DNA of 41,402 bases. Source: Sphingomonadaceae bacterium. Its GTDB lineage: Bacteria; Pseudomonadota; Alphaproteobacteria; Sphingomonadales; Sphingomonadaceae. The stretch covers positions 1-41,402 of the forward strand of contig JANXUP010000034.1 in assembly GCA_025356175.1 (NCBI GenBank). Direction: 5' to 3'. The position numbers were made by a program, and so were the translations under genes. This document shows positions 19,481 through 28,375 of this stretch, in pieces (the stretch's first letter is position 1; each line of letters begins with the position of its first letter). Below the pieces are notes generated by a model that did no database searches, had not been told where the DNA came from, and worked only from the letters and a program-made list of their open reading frames with translations.

Positions 19481-20242
19481 CTAGCCAGCCAATTGTTTCA
19501 GCATCGCGTCCCGCGCCGCCGCAGCGATCGACTTGCGGTTCTCCAGTGCTGCCCCGGTGAGTGGCGGGAGGAAATGCACGGTCAGCCGGACCGGCTTGCT
19601 GTGCGCAAGGATGCGCAGGAAATTGTCGAGCCCGTGCTCGTCGCCCACCCACGCAATGTCTGCAGCCTCGTGCCCGTAGTCGAGCAGCACCGGCTGGACT
19701 GCAATCCCCGCCGGCAACGGCTCGAATGCGGACAACAGCGAACTCTTGAACGGCAGCAGCCCCGTGCCGTCGCTGGTGGTGCCTTCGGGGAAGATGGTCA
19801 GCGCGCCGCTGTCGCTCAGCGCGGCGCGCACCGCTTCGACTTGCTCGGCGACGCTGGTGCGATCATGCCGGGCGATGAATACTGTCCGGTTCATCCGGCA
19901 CAGCCATTTGACCAGGGGCATCGACGCGAGCCCGTCATGCCCGACAAACGCGCTGCCGCTGGCTGCGGCCAGGGCCGGCACGTCGATCCAGCTGACATGG
20001 TTGGCGATCAGGAACACCCCGCCGCGCGCCCGTTGCCCGCGATAAGACAGTTCCACTCCGGCCAGCCACGCAGTCCCGCCAAGGAAGACGCGTGGCCACG
20101 GGTTAGGCAGGCGCAGGATATGGCTGACGTAGTGGAGCGGAATGCAGGCCAGCAGCAGCATTGCCATGCCGGTAAGACGGATGGATGCACGGGCCTTGCC
20201 AAGCAACGACATATGCCGGGGCTGGGCGAGCGCGGCTGCCAT
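19481..20242 (-). CDS. Lysophospholipid acyltransferase family protein (PlsC-like), second paralogue
   Basis: 253 aa; LIANHVSWIDVPALA (NHxxxxD), LTIFPEGTTSDGTGLLPFKSSLLSAFEPLP. Confidence 0.92.
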   Translation of the reverse strand: MAAALAQPRHMSLLGKARASIRLTGMAMLLLACIPLHYVSHILRLPNPWPRVFLGGTAWLAGVELSYRGQRARGGVFLIANHVSWIDVPALAAASGSAFVGHDGLASMPLVKWLCRMNRTVFIARHDRTSVAEQVEAVRAALSDSGALTIFPEGTTSDGTGLLPFKSSLLSAFEPLPAGIAVQPVLLDYGHEAADIAWVGDEHGLDNFLRILAHSKPVRLTVHFLPPLTGAALENRKSIAAAARDAMLKQLAG

Positions 20243-20664
20243 CAGCTCTCCCGTTCCAGCCGCACGCCGTAAAGCTCCATGCGGTGGTCGACCAGCCGGT
20301 AGCCCAGCTTCTCGGCAATTTGGCGCTGCAGCGCCTCCAGCTCGGGATCGACGAATTCGATGACCTTGCCGCTTTCAACGTCGATCAGGTGGTCGTGATG
20401 CGCTTCGGGTGCGGCTTCATAGCGGGCGCGGCCATCGCCGAAATCGTGGCGATCGAGGATACCGGCTTCCTCGAACAGGCGCACCGTGCGGTAGACGGTC
20501 GCGATCGAGATGCGCGAATCGATCGCCGCAGCGCGCTGGTGCACGTGCTCGACGTCTGGATGATCCTCGGCCTCGGACAGGACGCGCGCGATGACGCGGC
20601 GCTGCTCGGTGATCCTGAGGCCGCGCTCGGCGCAGAGGGCTTCGATGTCGATAGGCTGGTGCAC
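20242..20664 (-). CDS. fur: Fur family transcriptional regulator
   Basis: 140 aa; LRITEQRRVIARVLSEAEDHPDVEHVHQRAAAIDSRISIATVYRTVRLFEEAGIL; HHDHLIDVESGKVIEF. Confidence 0.92.
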   Translation of the reverse strand: MHQPIDIEALCAERGLRITEQRRVIARVLSEAEDHPDVEHVHQRAAAIDSRISIATVYRTVRLFEEAGILDRHDFGDGRARYEAAPEAHHDHLIDVESGKVIEFVDPELEALQRQIAEKLGYRLVDHRMELYGVRLERES

Positions 20665-20744
20665 GGGGCGCGGATGATCCTCAAACGAATGGCCCCGCCG
20701 ATCATAGATGGGCGGGGCGATTCTTCAACTGATAGCGCTAACGA

Positions 20745-21185
20745 TCAAGCAACCTTGGGCTTGCGGCCGCGCTTCACCCCAGGCTTGCGTCCCAGACCGA
20801 TCTTCTTCGCCAGTTCACGGCGCTTCTCGGCATAGTTGGGGGCAACCATCGGATAGTCGGCGGGCAGGCTCCAGCGTGCGCGGTACTGATCCGGGGTCAG
20901 ATTGTAATGCGTCATCAAATGGCGCTTCAGCATCTTCAGCTTCTTGCCGTCTTCAAGGCAGACAATGAAGTCTGGCTTGATCGACGACCTGATCGATACC
21001 GCCGGTTCCGGCATCACTTCAACCGGGACCACGGGCTGGCCAAGCATCGCCAGCGCGCCGTAGACGTTCGAAATCAAACCCGAAACGTCTTCGACCGCGA
21101 CATTGTTGTTGCTGACATGCGCGGCGACAATGTCCGACGTCAGCGTAATGAGCATTTCATTCACATCGGCATGGGTTGCATCCAT
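20745..21185 (-). CDS. mucR: MucR/Ros family transcriptional regulator
   Basis: 146 aa; SSIKPDFIVCLEDGKKLKMLKRHLMTHYNLTPDQYRARWSLPADYPMVAPNYAEKRRELAKKIGLGR. Confidence 0.94.
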   Translation of the reverse strand: MDATHADVNEMLITLTSDIVAAHVSNNNVAVEDVSGLISNVYGALAMLGQPVVPVEVMPEPAVSIRSSIKPDFIVCLEDGKKLKMLKRHLMTHYNLTPDQYRARWSLPADYPMVAPNYAEKRRELAKKIGLGRKPGVKRGRKPKVA

Positions 21186-21196
21186 GACCAATTCCT

Positions 21197-21210
21197 TTCG
21201 TAGTAACGAA
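21197..21210. repeat. Inverted repeat TTCGT-AGTA-ACGAA just upstream of mucR
   Basis: Perfect 5-bp arms, 4-nt spacer, immediately 5' of the apparent mucR RBS (minus-strand AAAGGAA). Confidence 0.5.
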
Positions 21211-21271
21211 CCAAGCTACCTTCAAATTTTGACAGGCGGAATTCGGCTAAGCCCATTTGCCAGAGGGCACA

Positions 21272-21284
21272 AGTCAATTTGACT
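21272..21284. promoter_or_regulatory. Candidate operator AGTCAA-T-TTGACT upstream of mucR
   Basis: Perfect 6-bp inverted arms around one base in an AT-rich intergenic region. Confidence 0.4.
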
Positions 21285-21301
21285 GGTTTTTAAACAACCT
21301 T

Positions 21302-21319
21302 ACCAAAAGTTCATTTGGT
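21302..21319. promoter_or_regulatory. Candidate operator ACCAAA-N6-TTTGGT between rimI stop and mucR
   Basis: Perfect 6-bp inverted arms with 6-nt spacer, AT-rich. Confidence 0.35.
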
Positions 21320-21787
21320 TTAATCGTTTGCAGTGTAATCCTGTTGCAGTTGGCAAGCAAATGTCAGGGCATCGAGCCGGTCACCCGTGCTACTGCGATA
21401 ATAATAAGGCCTTACGCCAATTTGGGTAAAATGAAATTGGCGATAAAGATTCTCGGCCCGATTACCTCTCCGCATCTCAAGCAGAACACGCGCTGCACCG
21501 CGTGAGCGGGCACCGGCCAGAAACTGTTCAAGCAACTGGGCCCCGTATCCATTCCTGCGCGCAGAAGGAATTACCCCAAGCAGCAAAAGCTCTTCTTCGT
21601 CATAAGCAAAACGCGAGAGGAAGAAGCCGGCACAGCAATCTTTTTCCATGACCAGGCCATAGTGGCAGTTGCCCAGGACCAGCGCATCCTCGATCTGGCG
21701 GCGGGTCCAGGCCTCGCCGAATTGCGGATCGAACGCCAGCGCCATTACGGCCATAATCTGGTCGATGTCGTCCGCCGGGGCGATCAA
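21320..21787 (-). CDS. rimI: Ribosomal-protein-alanine N-acetyltransferase (GNAT)
   Basis: 155 aa; LLLLGVIPSARRNGYGAQLLEQFLAGARSRGAARVLLEMRRGNRAENLYRQFHFTQIGVRPYYY; overlaps the tsaB end. Confidence 0.88.
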   Translation of the reverse strand: MIAPADDIDQIMAVMALAFDPQFGEAWTRRQIEDALVLGNCHYGLVMEKDCCAGFFLSRFAYDEEELLLLGVIPSARRNGYGAQLLEQFLAGARSRGAARVLLEMRRGNRAENLYRQFHFTQIGVRPYYYRSSTGDRLDALTFACQLQQDYTAND

Positions 21788-22404
21788 TTCGCTACCCCTG
21801 GCAGCCGTGCGTCAGGGGCGCGGCCATAATCGAGCTGGACCGAAGCGGTGAAGTCATCCGCGGATAGCAAACCGATCATGCGCGCATCGGGGAGCAGCGG
21901 CAGCGCGCGGCCCAGACCGCGCAAGGCAACCAGTGCCTCGGCCTGCGACCCGGCGACAAAGTTTGCATCCAGCAGCGCTGCGGCTTCTGCTGGCGAGCGC
22001 GATTGCGGCGAGACAAGGCTTTGGCCCTCTGCGCCGAACTGGCTGACGAACCATTCGCCGTGACCGCCGGTCATCGCGATGCCAACTGGCGTGGCTCCCG
22101 CCTGTTCGCGGGCCATTGCGGCAATCAAGGCGTGCGTCGAATAGCCGACGATCTCGGCCTGCCAGGCGAGCGCCAGGGCGCGCGCGGCGGCCAGCCCGAC
22201 CCTGAGGCCGGTAAAGCTGCCCGGGCCGAGCGAGACGGCAATGCGGTCCGCCTGGCCCTTGCCCGGCAGCGCGGCGATCATCGGGATCAGCGCTTCAGCG
22301 TGGCCGCGGCCCAGCACGCGCGCAGTGCCGTCCAGCAAGAGGTCCTGCTCAAACAGGGCAACCGAACAATTCTCGGTCGCACATTCGATGGCCAGCAATC
22401 TCAT
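21784..22404 (-). CDS. tsaB: tRNA threonylcarbamoyladenosine biosynthesis protein TsaB
   Basis: 206 aa; LLAIECATENCSVALFE; IAVSLGPGSFTGLRVGLAAARALALAW. Confidence 0.95.
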   Translation of the reverse strand: MRLLAIECATENCSVALFEQDLLLDGTARVLGRGHAEALIPMIAALPGKGQADRIAVSLGPGSFTGLRVGLAAARALALAWQAEIVGYSTHALIAAMAREQAGATPVGIAMTGGHGEWFVSQFGAEGQSLVSPQSRSPAEAAALLDANFVAGSQAEALVALRGLGRALPLLPDARMIGLLSADDFTASVQLDYGRAPDARLPGVAN

Positions 22405-22422
22405 GCGGGTAACGATAGCGCG

Positions 22423-23016
22423 TCAGGCGACGCGGTTGAAAGCCCCGAAATCCGGACGCGGGCTGCGCTCGAAGATAGTGGCAGGGTCGCCATAGCCCAG
22501 CGTCGAGATGAAATTGGACTTCACGCGCGGGGTATCGGCGAAGAATGCCGCGTCGACTGCTTCAGGATTGAACCCCGACATTGGCCCGGTATCGAGCCCG
22601 AGTGCGCGCGCGGCCATGATCAGATAAGCGCCCTGCAGCGACGAATTGCGGAACGCCGTGCTTTCGCGCAGCGGCTCATTGCCGGCGAACCAGCTCTTCG
22701 CATCGGCGTGCGGGAACAGCCACGGCAGTTGCTCGTGGAAATCGAGATCCATGCCGATGATCACACTGACCGGCGAGGCAAGAATTTTGGGCGGATTGGC
22801 CCCGCCGGCGCAATCCGCCAGCTTCTGCTTGGCTTCGGGCGTGGTCACCCAGACGAGCCGCGCGGGCAGACAGTTGGCGCTGGTCGGCCCCATCTTCATC
22901 AGGTCCCAGATCGCCTCAAGCTGGTCGCGCTCGACCGGGGTGTCGAGATAGCCGTTGTAAGTCCGCGCGGTGCGAAACAACTGGTCAAGCGAAGCATCGG
23001 GCAGAGGCAGGGACAT
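22423..23016 (-). CDS. rutE: Nitroreductase-family malonic semialdehyde reductase (RutE/HadB-like)
   Basis: 197 aa from ATG 23016 ([28 protein letters not shown]); [35 protein letters not shown]. Confidence 0.85.
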   Translation of the reverse strand: MSLPLPDASLDQLFRTARTYNGYLDTPVERDQLEAIWDLMKMGPTSANCLPARLVWVTTPEAKQKLADCAGGANPPKILASPVSVIIGMDLDFHEQLPWLFPHADAKSWFAGNEPLRESTAFRNSSLQGAYLIMAARALGLDTGPMSGFNPEAVDAAFFADTPRVKSNFISTLGYGDPATIFERSPRPDFGAFNRVA

Positions 23017-23047
23017 TCGGTTCTCCGGGTACTTCAGGTCAGGTGGC

Positions 23048-23623
23048 TCAAGCGGCGCGGACTTCAAGCACTTCGGGGACATAATGCTTGAGCAGCGATT
23101 CAATCCCGTGCTTGAGCGTAGCGGAGGAAGACGGGCACCCCGCGCAGGCGCCCTGCATGGTGAGGAACACCACCCCGTCACGGAAGCCGCGGTAGACAAT
23201 GTCGCCGCCGTCATTGGCGACTGCCGGGCGGACGCGGACTTCGATCAGTTCCTTGATCTGTTCGATAACTTCGGCATCGGCGGGATCGTCATCGATCGTC
23301 TGGTCTTCGGCCGGGACGTTGATGCCCGATGCGTCAGGGCCCGCGAACAGCGGTGCGCCGGTAACGAAGTGATCGAGCAGCAAAGCCACGACCTGCGGCT
23401 TCAGTGCCGACCAATCGACCCCTTCGCCCGCGGTGACCGAAACGAAGTCGCGCCCGAAGAATACGCCGGACACATCGCCCAGATCGAACAGCGCGGAGGC
23501 CAGCGGCGAGGCTGCAGCGCTCTCCGCATCGGGAAAGTCGCGCGTTCCAGCGGTCATCACCGGCTCGCCGGGGAGGAACTTGATGGTCGCCGGGTTGGGC
23601 GTGAGTTCGGTTTCGATGAACAT
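23048..23623 (-). CDS. nfuA: NifU/NfuA-type Fe-S scaffold protein
   Basis: 191 aa; [23 protein letters not shown]-terminal [16 protein letters not shown]...[20 protein letters not shown]. Confidence 0.94.
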   Translation of the reverse strand: MFIETELTPNPATIKFLPGEPVMTAGTRDFPDAESAAASPLASALFDLGDVSGVFFGRDFVSVTAGEGVDWSALKPQVVALLLDHFVTGAPLFAGPDASGINVPAEDQTIDDDPADAEVIEQIKELIEVRVRPAVANDGGDIVYRGFRDGVVFLTMQGACAGCPSSSATLKHGIESLLKHYVPEVLEVRAA

Positions 23624-23766
23624 GATGCGTCACATGTAAGGAGCGCGCGGCATCGCGGCAAGGGCGTGGCTGCTTAGGAAGGGGCAACAAGAACTTTAAG
23701 GCCTGCCGCGCAATTCTGCGGTTATTCACTGGCCAGTCAGTTATGTGCTGCCTATATCCGTCCCCT

Positions 23767-26721
23767 ATGCACGTGAAATCTCGCGCCCAGCGCCTGCTCG
23801 CCTTTTTCGTTCCCGCCCTGGCCCTGCTGCTCGCCCCCGCGCTTGACGCGGCGAGCGCGGCCACCAGCAAGCGCGCTGCGGCCCCGCTCCTTGCCCCCAA
23901 CACGCCCAGCACCCCATGGCTTTACCGCGGGAGCGACATCCCGCAGGACCCCGAATGGATCTTTGGTGAGCTGCCCAACGGGGTGCGCTATGTGGTGCGC
24001 AAGAACGGCGTGCCGCCCGATCAGGTATCGATCCGTATCCACATGGACGTTGGCTCGATGTTCGAAAGCCCAAATGAAATGGGCTATTCGCACCTGCTTG
24101 AGCATTTGGTGTTCCGTCAGTCGAAATATCTCGAAAACGGCCAGGCAATTCCGGTCTGGCAGCGGCTGGGGGCAAGCTTCGGCAATGATACCAATGCGCA
24201 GACCGGGCCACTCAGCACCACCTTTCAGCTCGATCTGCCCAATGCCAACGCCCAGTCGGTCGATACCAGCTTCAAACTCCTTTCAGGCATGATGATCGCG
24301 CCGACCCTGTCGGAAGCCAACGTCCGCACCGAGGTGCCGATCGTGCTCGCCGAAAAGCGCGAGCGCGGCGGCACGGCTGAACGCGTGGTCGATCAGCAGC
24401 AAGGCACAATTTTCGCCGGGCAGAAGATGGGCTCGCGTCCGGTGATCGGCACCGAGGCGACGCTTAATGCCGCCAATCAGGGCAGCGTGCGCGCCTATCA
24501 CCAGCGCTGGTACCGCCCGGAAAACTGCGTCATCGTCGCGGTCGGCGATATTGATCCGGACGTGCTCAAGGCCGATATTGCCAAGTGGTTCGGTGACTGG
24601 AAGGGCGTCGGCCCGCGTACGCCGGAACCCGCGTTCGGCGATCCGGTCGCGCCCAAGGGTGCCAAGGGCGCCGCCCCGGTCGGCGCGACCAAGGTCATCG
24701 TCGAGCCCAGCCTGCCGCGCCAGATCGTCTATGGCGTGCTGCGCCCGTGGCGGCCGGTCCACGATACGATCGTCTACAACCAGGGGATCATGGTGGATTC
24801 GCTGGCGCAGGCGATCATCAACCGCCGGCTGGAGGCCCGCGCCCGCGGCGGCGGCAGCTTCCTTTCGGCGCAGGTCAGCCAGGAAAAGACCATGCGCTCG
24901 GCCGACGTGACTTATGTCGCGATCACCCCGCTCGGGCCCGACTGGAAAAGCGCGCTCAAGGATACCCGCGCAGTGATCGCCGATGCGATGACCCGGCCGC
25001 CAACACCGGCCGAGATTGACCGTGAGGCCAAGGAATTCGGCGTCGCCTTTGAAAGTTCGGTTGAACAACGCCGCCTGCTGCCGGGCTCGAAGCTGGCGGA
25101 TGACATGGTCGCCGCGCTCGATATCCGCGAGACAATCGCGTCCCCCGAAACCGTGCTCGACATCTTCAAGCGTTCGAAGTCGATGTTCACCCCGGCCAAT
25201 GTGCTGGCGCACACCCGGCGGCTGTTCAGCGGCACGGTGACGCGCGGGATCTATGTCACCCCCGATGCCAAGGAAGCGACCGGCAGGGGGCTTGCGCTGG
25301 CGCTGGGCGGCACGGTGGCCGCTAACGGCAATTCGCGGGTTGATGCCAAGGCAATCGACTTCGCCTCGCTCCCGTCGATCGGCGCGCCGCAACAGCCCAT
25401 CGCGACCAAGCCCACCGGCTTGCTTGAGATCGAGCAGCTCGATTTCGCCAACGGGGTCAAGGTCCTGCTGTGGCCGACCGACAACGAGCCGGGCCGGGTA
25501 ACGCTGAAGGTCCGCTTCGGCGCAGGCTGGCGCGCGTTCAACGCGCAGACCGCGCCTTATTCCACGCTGGGCAACCTGGCGCTGGTCGGCTCCGGCGAAG
25601 GCAGTCTTGGCCAAGAGGAACTCGACAAGTTGACGACGGGCCGCAAGATGGGCTTCGATTTCAAGACCGACGATGGCGCCTTCACCTTTTCGGCCGATAC
25701 CCGCGCTGCCGATCTTGACGACCAGCTTTACCTGCTGGCCGACAAGTTCGCCTCGCCGCGGTGGGATGCCAATCCGGTGCTGCGCGCGCAGGCCGCCGCG
25801 CGGATCAACTACCAGAGCTTCGCGACCAGTCCGCAAGGGGTCGTCCAGCGCGATCTGAAGTTCTACCAGCGCGGCAAGGACCCGGTCTTCGCGACCCCGA
25901 CGCCAGAGCAGATTTCGGCCACCACGCCCGACGGGTTCCGCAGTGTCTGGGCGCCGATCCTGGCGCAGGGGCCGATCGAGATCCAGCTGTTCGGCGATTT
26001 CAAACGCGATGCGGCAATTGCGGCGCTGGCCAAGACCTTCGGGGCGCTGCCGCCGCGCGGCAATCTGCCCACGACGACCGCGCCGGCCACGGCAAAGACG
26101 CTTGCGCCCTCGGCCGGGCCGGTGGTGCTCTATCACAAGGGCGACCAGAACCAGGCCGCGGCGCTGATGGCCTGGCCAACCGGTGGCGGGGTCTCGGGCA
26201 TTCAGGAGAGCCGCCAGCTCGAAATCCTCACCCAGATCATCCAGAACCGCATCCTCGATGCCATGCGCGAGAAGCTGGGCGAGAGCTATTCGCCGCAGGT
26301 CGCCAATGACTGGCCGATCGACCTCGATAGCGGCGGCACGATCTTTGCGCTGTCGCAGATGCAGCCCAAGGCGGTGCCCGAATTCTTCGCCGCAGCCGAC
26401 AAGATTGCGGGCGACCTGGCCACCACCCCGGTAACGCAGGACGAGCTGGACCGGGTGATCGAACCCTTGAAGCAACAGCTGACCCGTGCTTCCACCAGCA
26501 GCGCCTTCTTCATGTATCTGCTCGAAGGCGCGACGATCGATCCGCGGCGTTTTTCAACCGTACGCGGCATGATGGCCGACTATACCGAGACCACCCCGGC
26601 GGCGATGCAGGCACTGGCGAAGAAGTACCTGACCCCGGGCAGCAGCTGGCGGCTGGTGATCCTGCCCGAGGGCCAGACGCTGAGCTCGGTCATGCCGGCG
26701 GCGAAAGCGGGCGGGCGGTAA
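23767..26721 (+). CDS. Exported M16 family metallopeptidase
   Basis: 984 aa from ATG 23767 (MHVKSRAQRLLAFFVPALALLLAPALDAASA); inverted zinc motif HLLEHLVF; two M16 halves. Confidence 0.94.
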   Translation: MHVKSRAQRLLAFFVPALALLLAPALDAASAATSKRAAAPLLAPNTPSTPWLYRGSDIPQDPEWIFGELPNGVRYVVRKNGVPPDQVSIRIHMDVGSMFESPNEMGYSHLLEHLVFRQSKYLENGQAIPVWQRLGASFGNDTNAQTGPLSTTFQLDLPNANAQSVDTSFKLLSGMMIAPTLSEANVRTEVPIVLAEKRERGGTAERVVDQQQGTIFAGQKMGSRPVIGTEATLNAANQGSVRAYHQRWYRPENCVIVAVGDIDPDVLKADIAKWFGDWKGVGPRTPEPAFGDPVAPKGAKGAAPVGATKVIVEPSLPRQIVYGVLRPWRPVHDTIVYNQGIMVDSLAQAIINRRLEARARGGGSFLSAQVSQEKTMRSADVTYVAITPLGPDWKSALKDTRAVIADAMTRPPTPAEIDREAKEFGVAFESSVEQRRLLPGSKLADDMVAALDIRETIASPETVLDIFKRSKSMFTPANVLAHTRRLFSGTVTRGIYVTPDAKEATGRGLALALGGTVAANGNSRVDAKAIDFASLPSIGAPQQPIATKPTGLLEIEQLDFANGVKVLLWPTDNEPGRVTLKVRFGAGWRAFNAQTAPYSTLGNLALVGSGEGSLGQEELDKLTTGRKMGFDFKTDDGAFTFSADTRAADLDDQLYLLADKFASPRWDANPVLRAQAAARINYQSFATSPQGVVQRDLKFYQRGKDPVFATPTPEQISATTPDGFRSVWAPILAQGPIEIQLFGDFKRDAAIAALAKTFGALPPRGNLPTTTAPATAKTLAPSAGPVVLYHKGDQNQAAALMAWPTGGGVSGIQESRQLEILTQIIQNRILDAMREKLGESYSPQVANDWPIDLDSGGTIFALSQMQPKAVPEFFAAADKIAGDLATTPVTQDELDRVIEPLKQQLTRASTSSAFFMYLLEGATIDPRRFSTVRGMMADYTETTPAAMQALAKKYLTPGSSWRLVILPEGQTLSSVMPAAKAGGR

Positions 26722-26832
26722 CACCGCCTGCGCGAAACAAAATTGCGCGAGCGAGCCCGCGCGCTTTGCATGTTTTGCAATCGCCTGCGCTTGGGGCTAT
26801 GGGCGCGCTTTCGATTCACCGGAGCACTTGAC

Positions 26833-28206
26833 GTGGCGCAGAACTGGACCCCGATTAGCTGGCAGGACAAGGAAGTCCGGCACCTGCCGAGCTATCCCGA
26901 TGCTCCCGCGCTCGATCGGGTTCTGGGCACGATTGGCAACTTTCCCCCGCTGGTCTTCGCTGGCGAAGCGCGCGCGCTCAAGGCCGATCTGGCGCAAGTA
27001 GCTGCAGGCAATGGCTTCCTGCTGCAGGGCGGGGACTGCGCTGAAAGCTTCGCCGAATTTCACCCCAACAACATCCGCGATACCTTCCGCGTGCTGCTGC
27101 AGATGGCGGTGGTGCTGACTTTCGCCAGCAAGCAGCCAGTGATCAAGGTCGGGCGCATGGCCGGGCAATTCGCCAAGCCGCGCTCGTCGCCGGTTGAGAC
27201 GATCGACGGCGTCGAGCTGCCTAGCTACCTGGGTGACAACATCAACGGGATCGAGTTCACCCCCGAAGCCCGCATCCCCGATCCGCAACGACTGCTCCAG
27301 GCCTATTCGCAAAGCGCCGCGACGCTCAACCTGCTGCGCGCGTTCTCAACCGGCGGCTATGCCAATCTGCGCCAGGTCCACCAATGGACGCTCGATTTCA
27401 TGGGGCGCAGTCCGTGGGCCGACAAGTTCGCGCAGATGGCTGACCGGATCGGCGAGGCGATGGATTTCATGGCCGCCTGCGGGATCGATCCGCAGACCGT
27501 GCCGCAACTCCAGGGCACCAGCTTCTACACCAGCCACGAGGCGCTGCATCTCAAGTACGAAGAGGCGATGACCAGGCAGGATTCGCTGACCGGCGACTGG
27601 TACGATACCAGCGCGCACATGCTGTGGATCGGCGACCGGACCCGCTTCGAAGGATCGGCGCATGTCGAATTCCTGCGCGGGGTCGGCAATCCGCTCGGCT
27701 TCAAGTGCGGGCCGAGCCTCTCGCCCGACGAACTGCTGCGCCAACTCGACGTGCTAAACCCGGGCCGCGAGGCAGGACGGATCACGCTGATCAGCCGCTT
27801 CGGCGATGACAAGGTCGAGGCCGGGCTGCCCGCCCTCGTTCGCGCGGTGAAGCGCGAAGGGCATCCGGTGGTGTGGTCCTGCGATCCGATGCACGGCAAC
27901 GTGATCAAGGCCAATTCGGGCTACAAGACCCGGCCATTCGACCGCATCTTGAACGAAGTCCGCGGGTTCTTCGCGGTGCACCGCGCCGAGGGCACTCATG
28001 CCGGCGGCATCCATATCGAAATGACCGGGCAAGACGTGACCGAATGCATGGGCGGGGCGGTGGCGATCAGTTCGGAAAGCCTCGCCGATCGCTATCACAC
28101 GCATTGCGACCCGCGGCTCAACGCGGCGCAGTCGATCGAGCTCGCGTTTTTGCTGGCCGACATGCTCAACCAGGAAGCGGTGGACCGCGCGCAACGCGCA
28201 GCCTGA
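26833..28206 (+). CDS. Class II 3-deoxy-7-phosphoheptulonate (DAHP) synthase
   Basis: GTG start; [53 protein letters not shown]. Confidence 0.95.
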   Translation: MAQNWTPISWQDKEVRHLPSYPDAPALDRVLGTIGNFPPLVFAGEARALKADLAQVAAGNGFLLQGGDCAESFAEFHPNNIRDTFRVLLQMAVVLTFASKQPVIKVGRMAGQFAKPRSSPVETIDGVELPSYLGDNINGIEFTPEARIPDPQRLLQAYSQSAATLNLLRAFSTGGYANLRQVHQWTLDFMGRSPWADKFAQMADRIGEAMDFMAACGIDPQTVPQLQGTSFYTSHEALHLKYEEAMTRQDSLTGDWYDTSAHMLWIGDRTRFEGSAHVEFLRGVGNPLGFKCGPSLSPDELLRQLDVLNPGREAGRITLISRFGDDKVEAGLPALVRAVKREGHPVVWSCDPMHGNVIKANSGYKTRPFDRILNEVRGFFAVHRAEGTHAGGIHIEMTGQDVTECMGGAVAISSESLADRYHTHCDPRLNAAQSIELAFLLADMLNQEAVDRAQRAA

Positions 28207-28375
28207 CGTAATATTCTAACCGTTCGTCGCGGTATTTTTGCCATAGTCGCGTACTAATCGTGCAGTGCACCATGGCGCGGCTTGCCGCGGCTCGGCGGGC
28301 TGGTAACACTTGGGATGCTTGTGGATCGGCCTATCAACGGCGACGGCAAGTCAGGGTAACCAAGGGGTAAACTAT

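Noticed and set aside
24283-26475. 730-aa minus-strand ORF
   Set aside because: Fully antisense to the M16 peptidase, with no domain signature.
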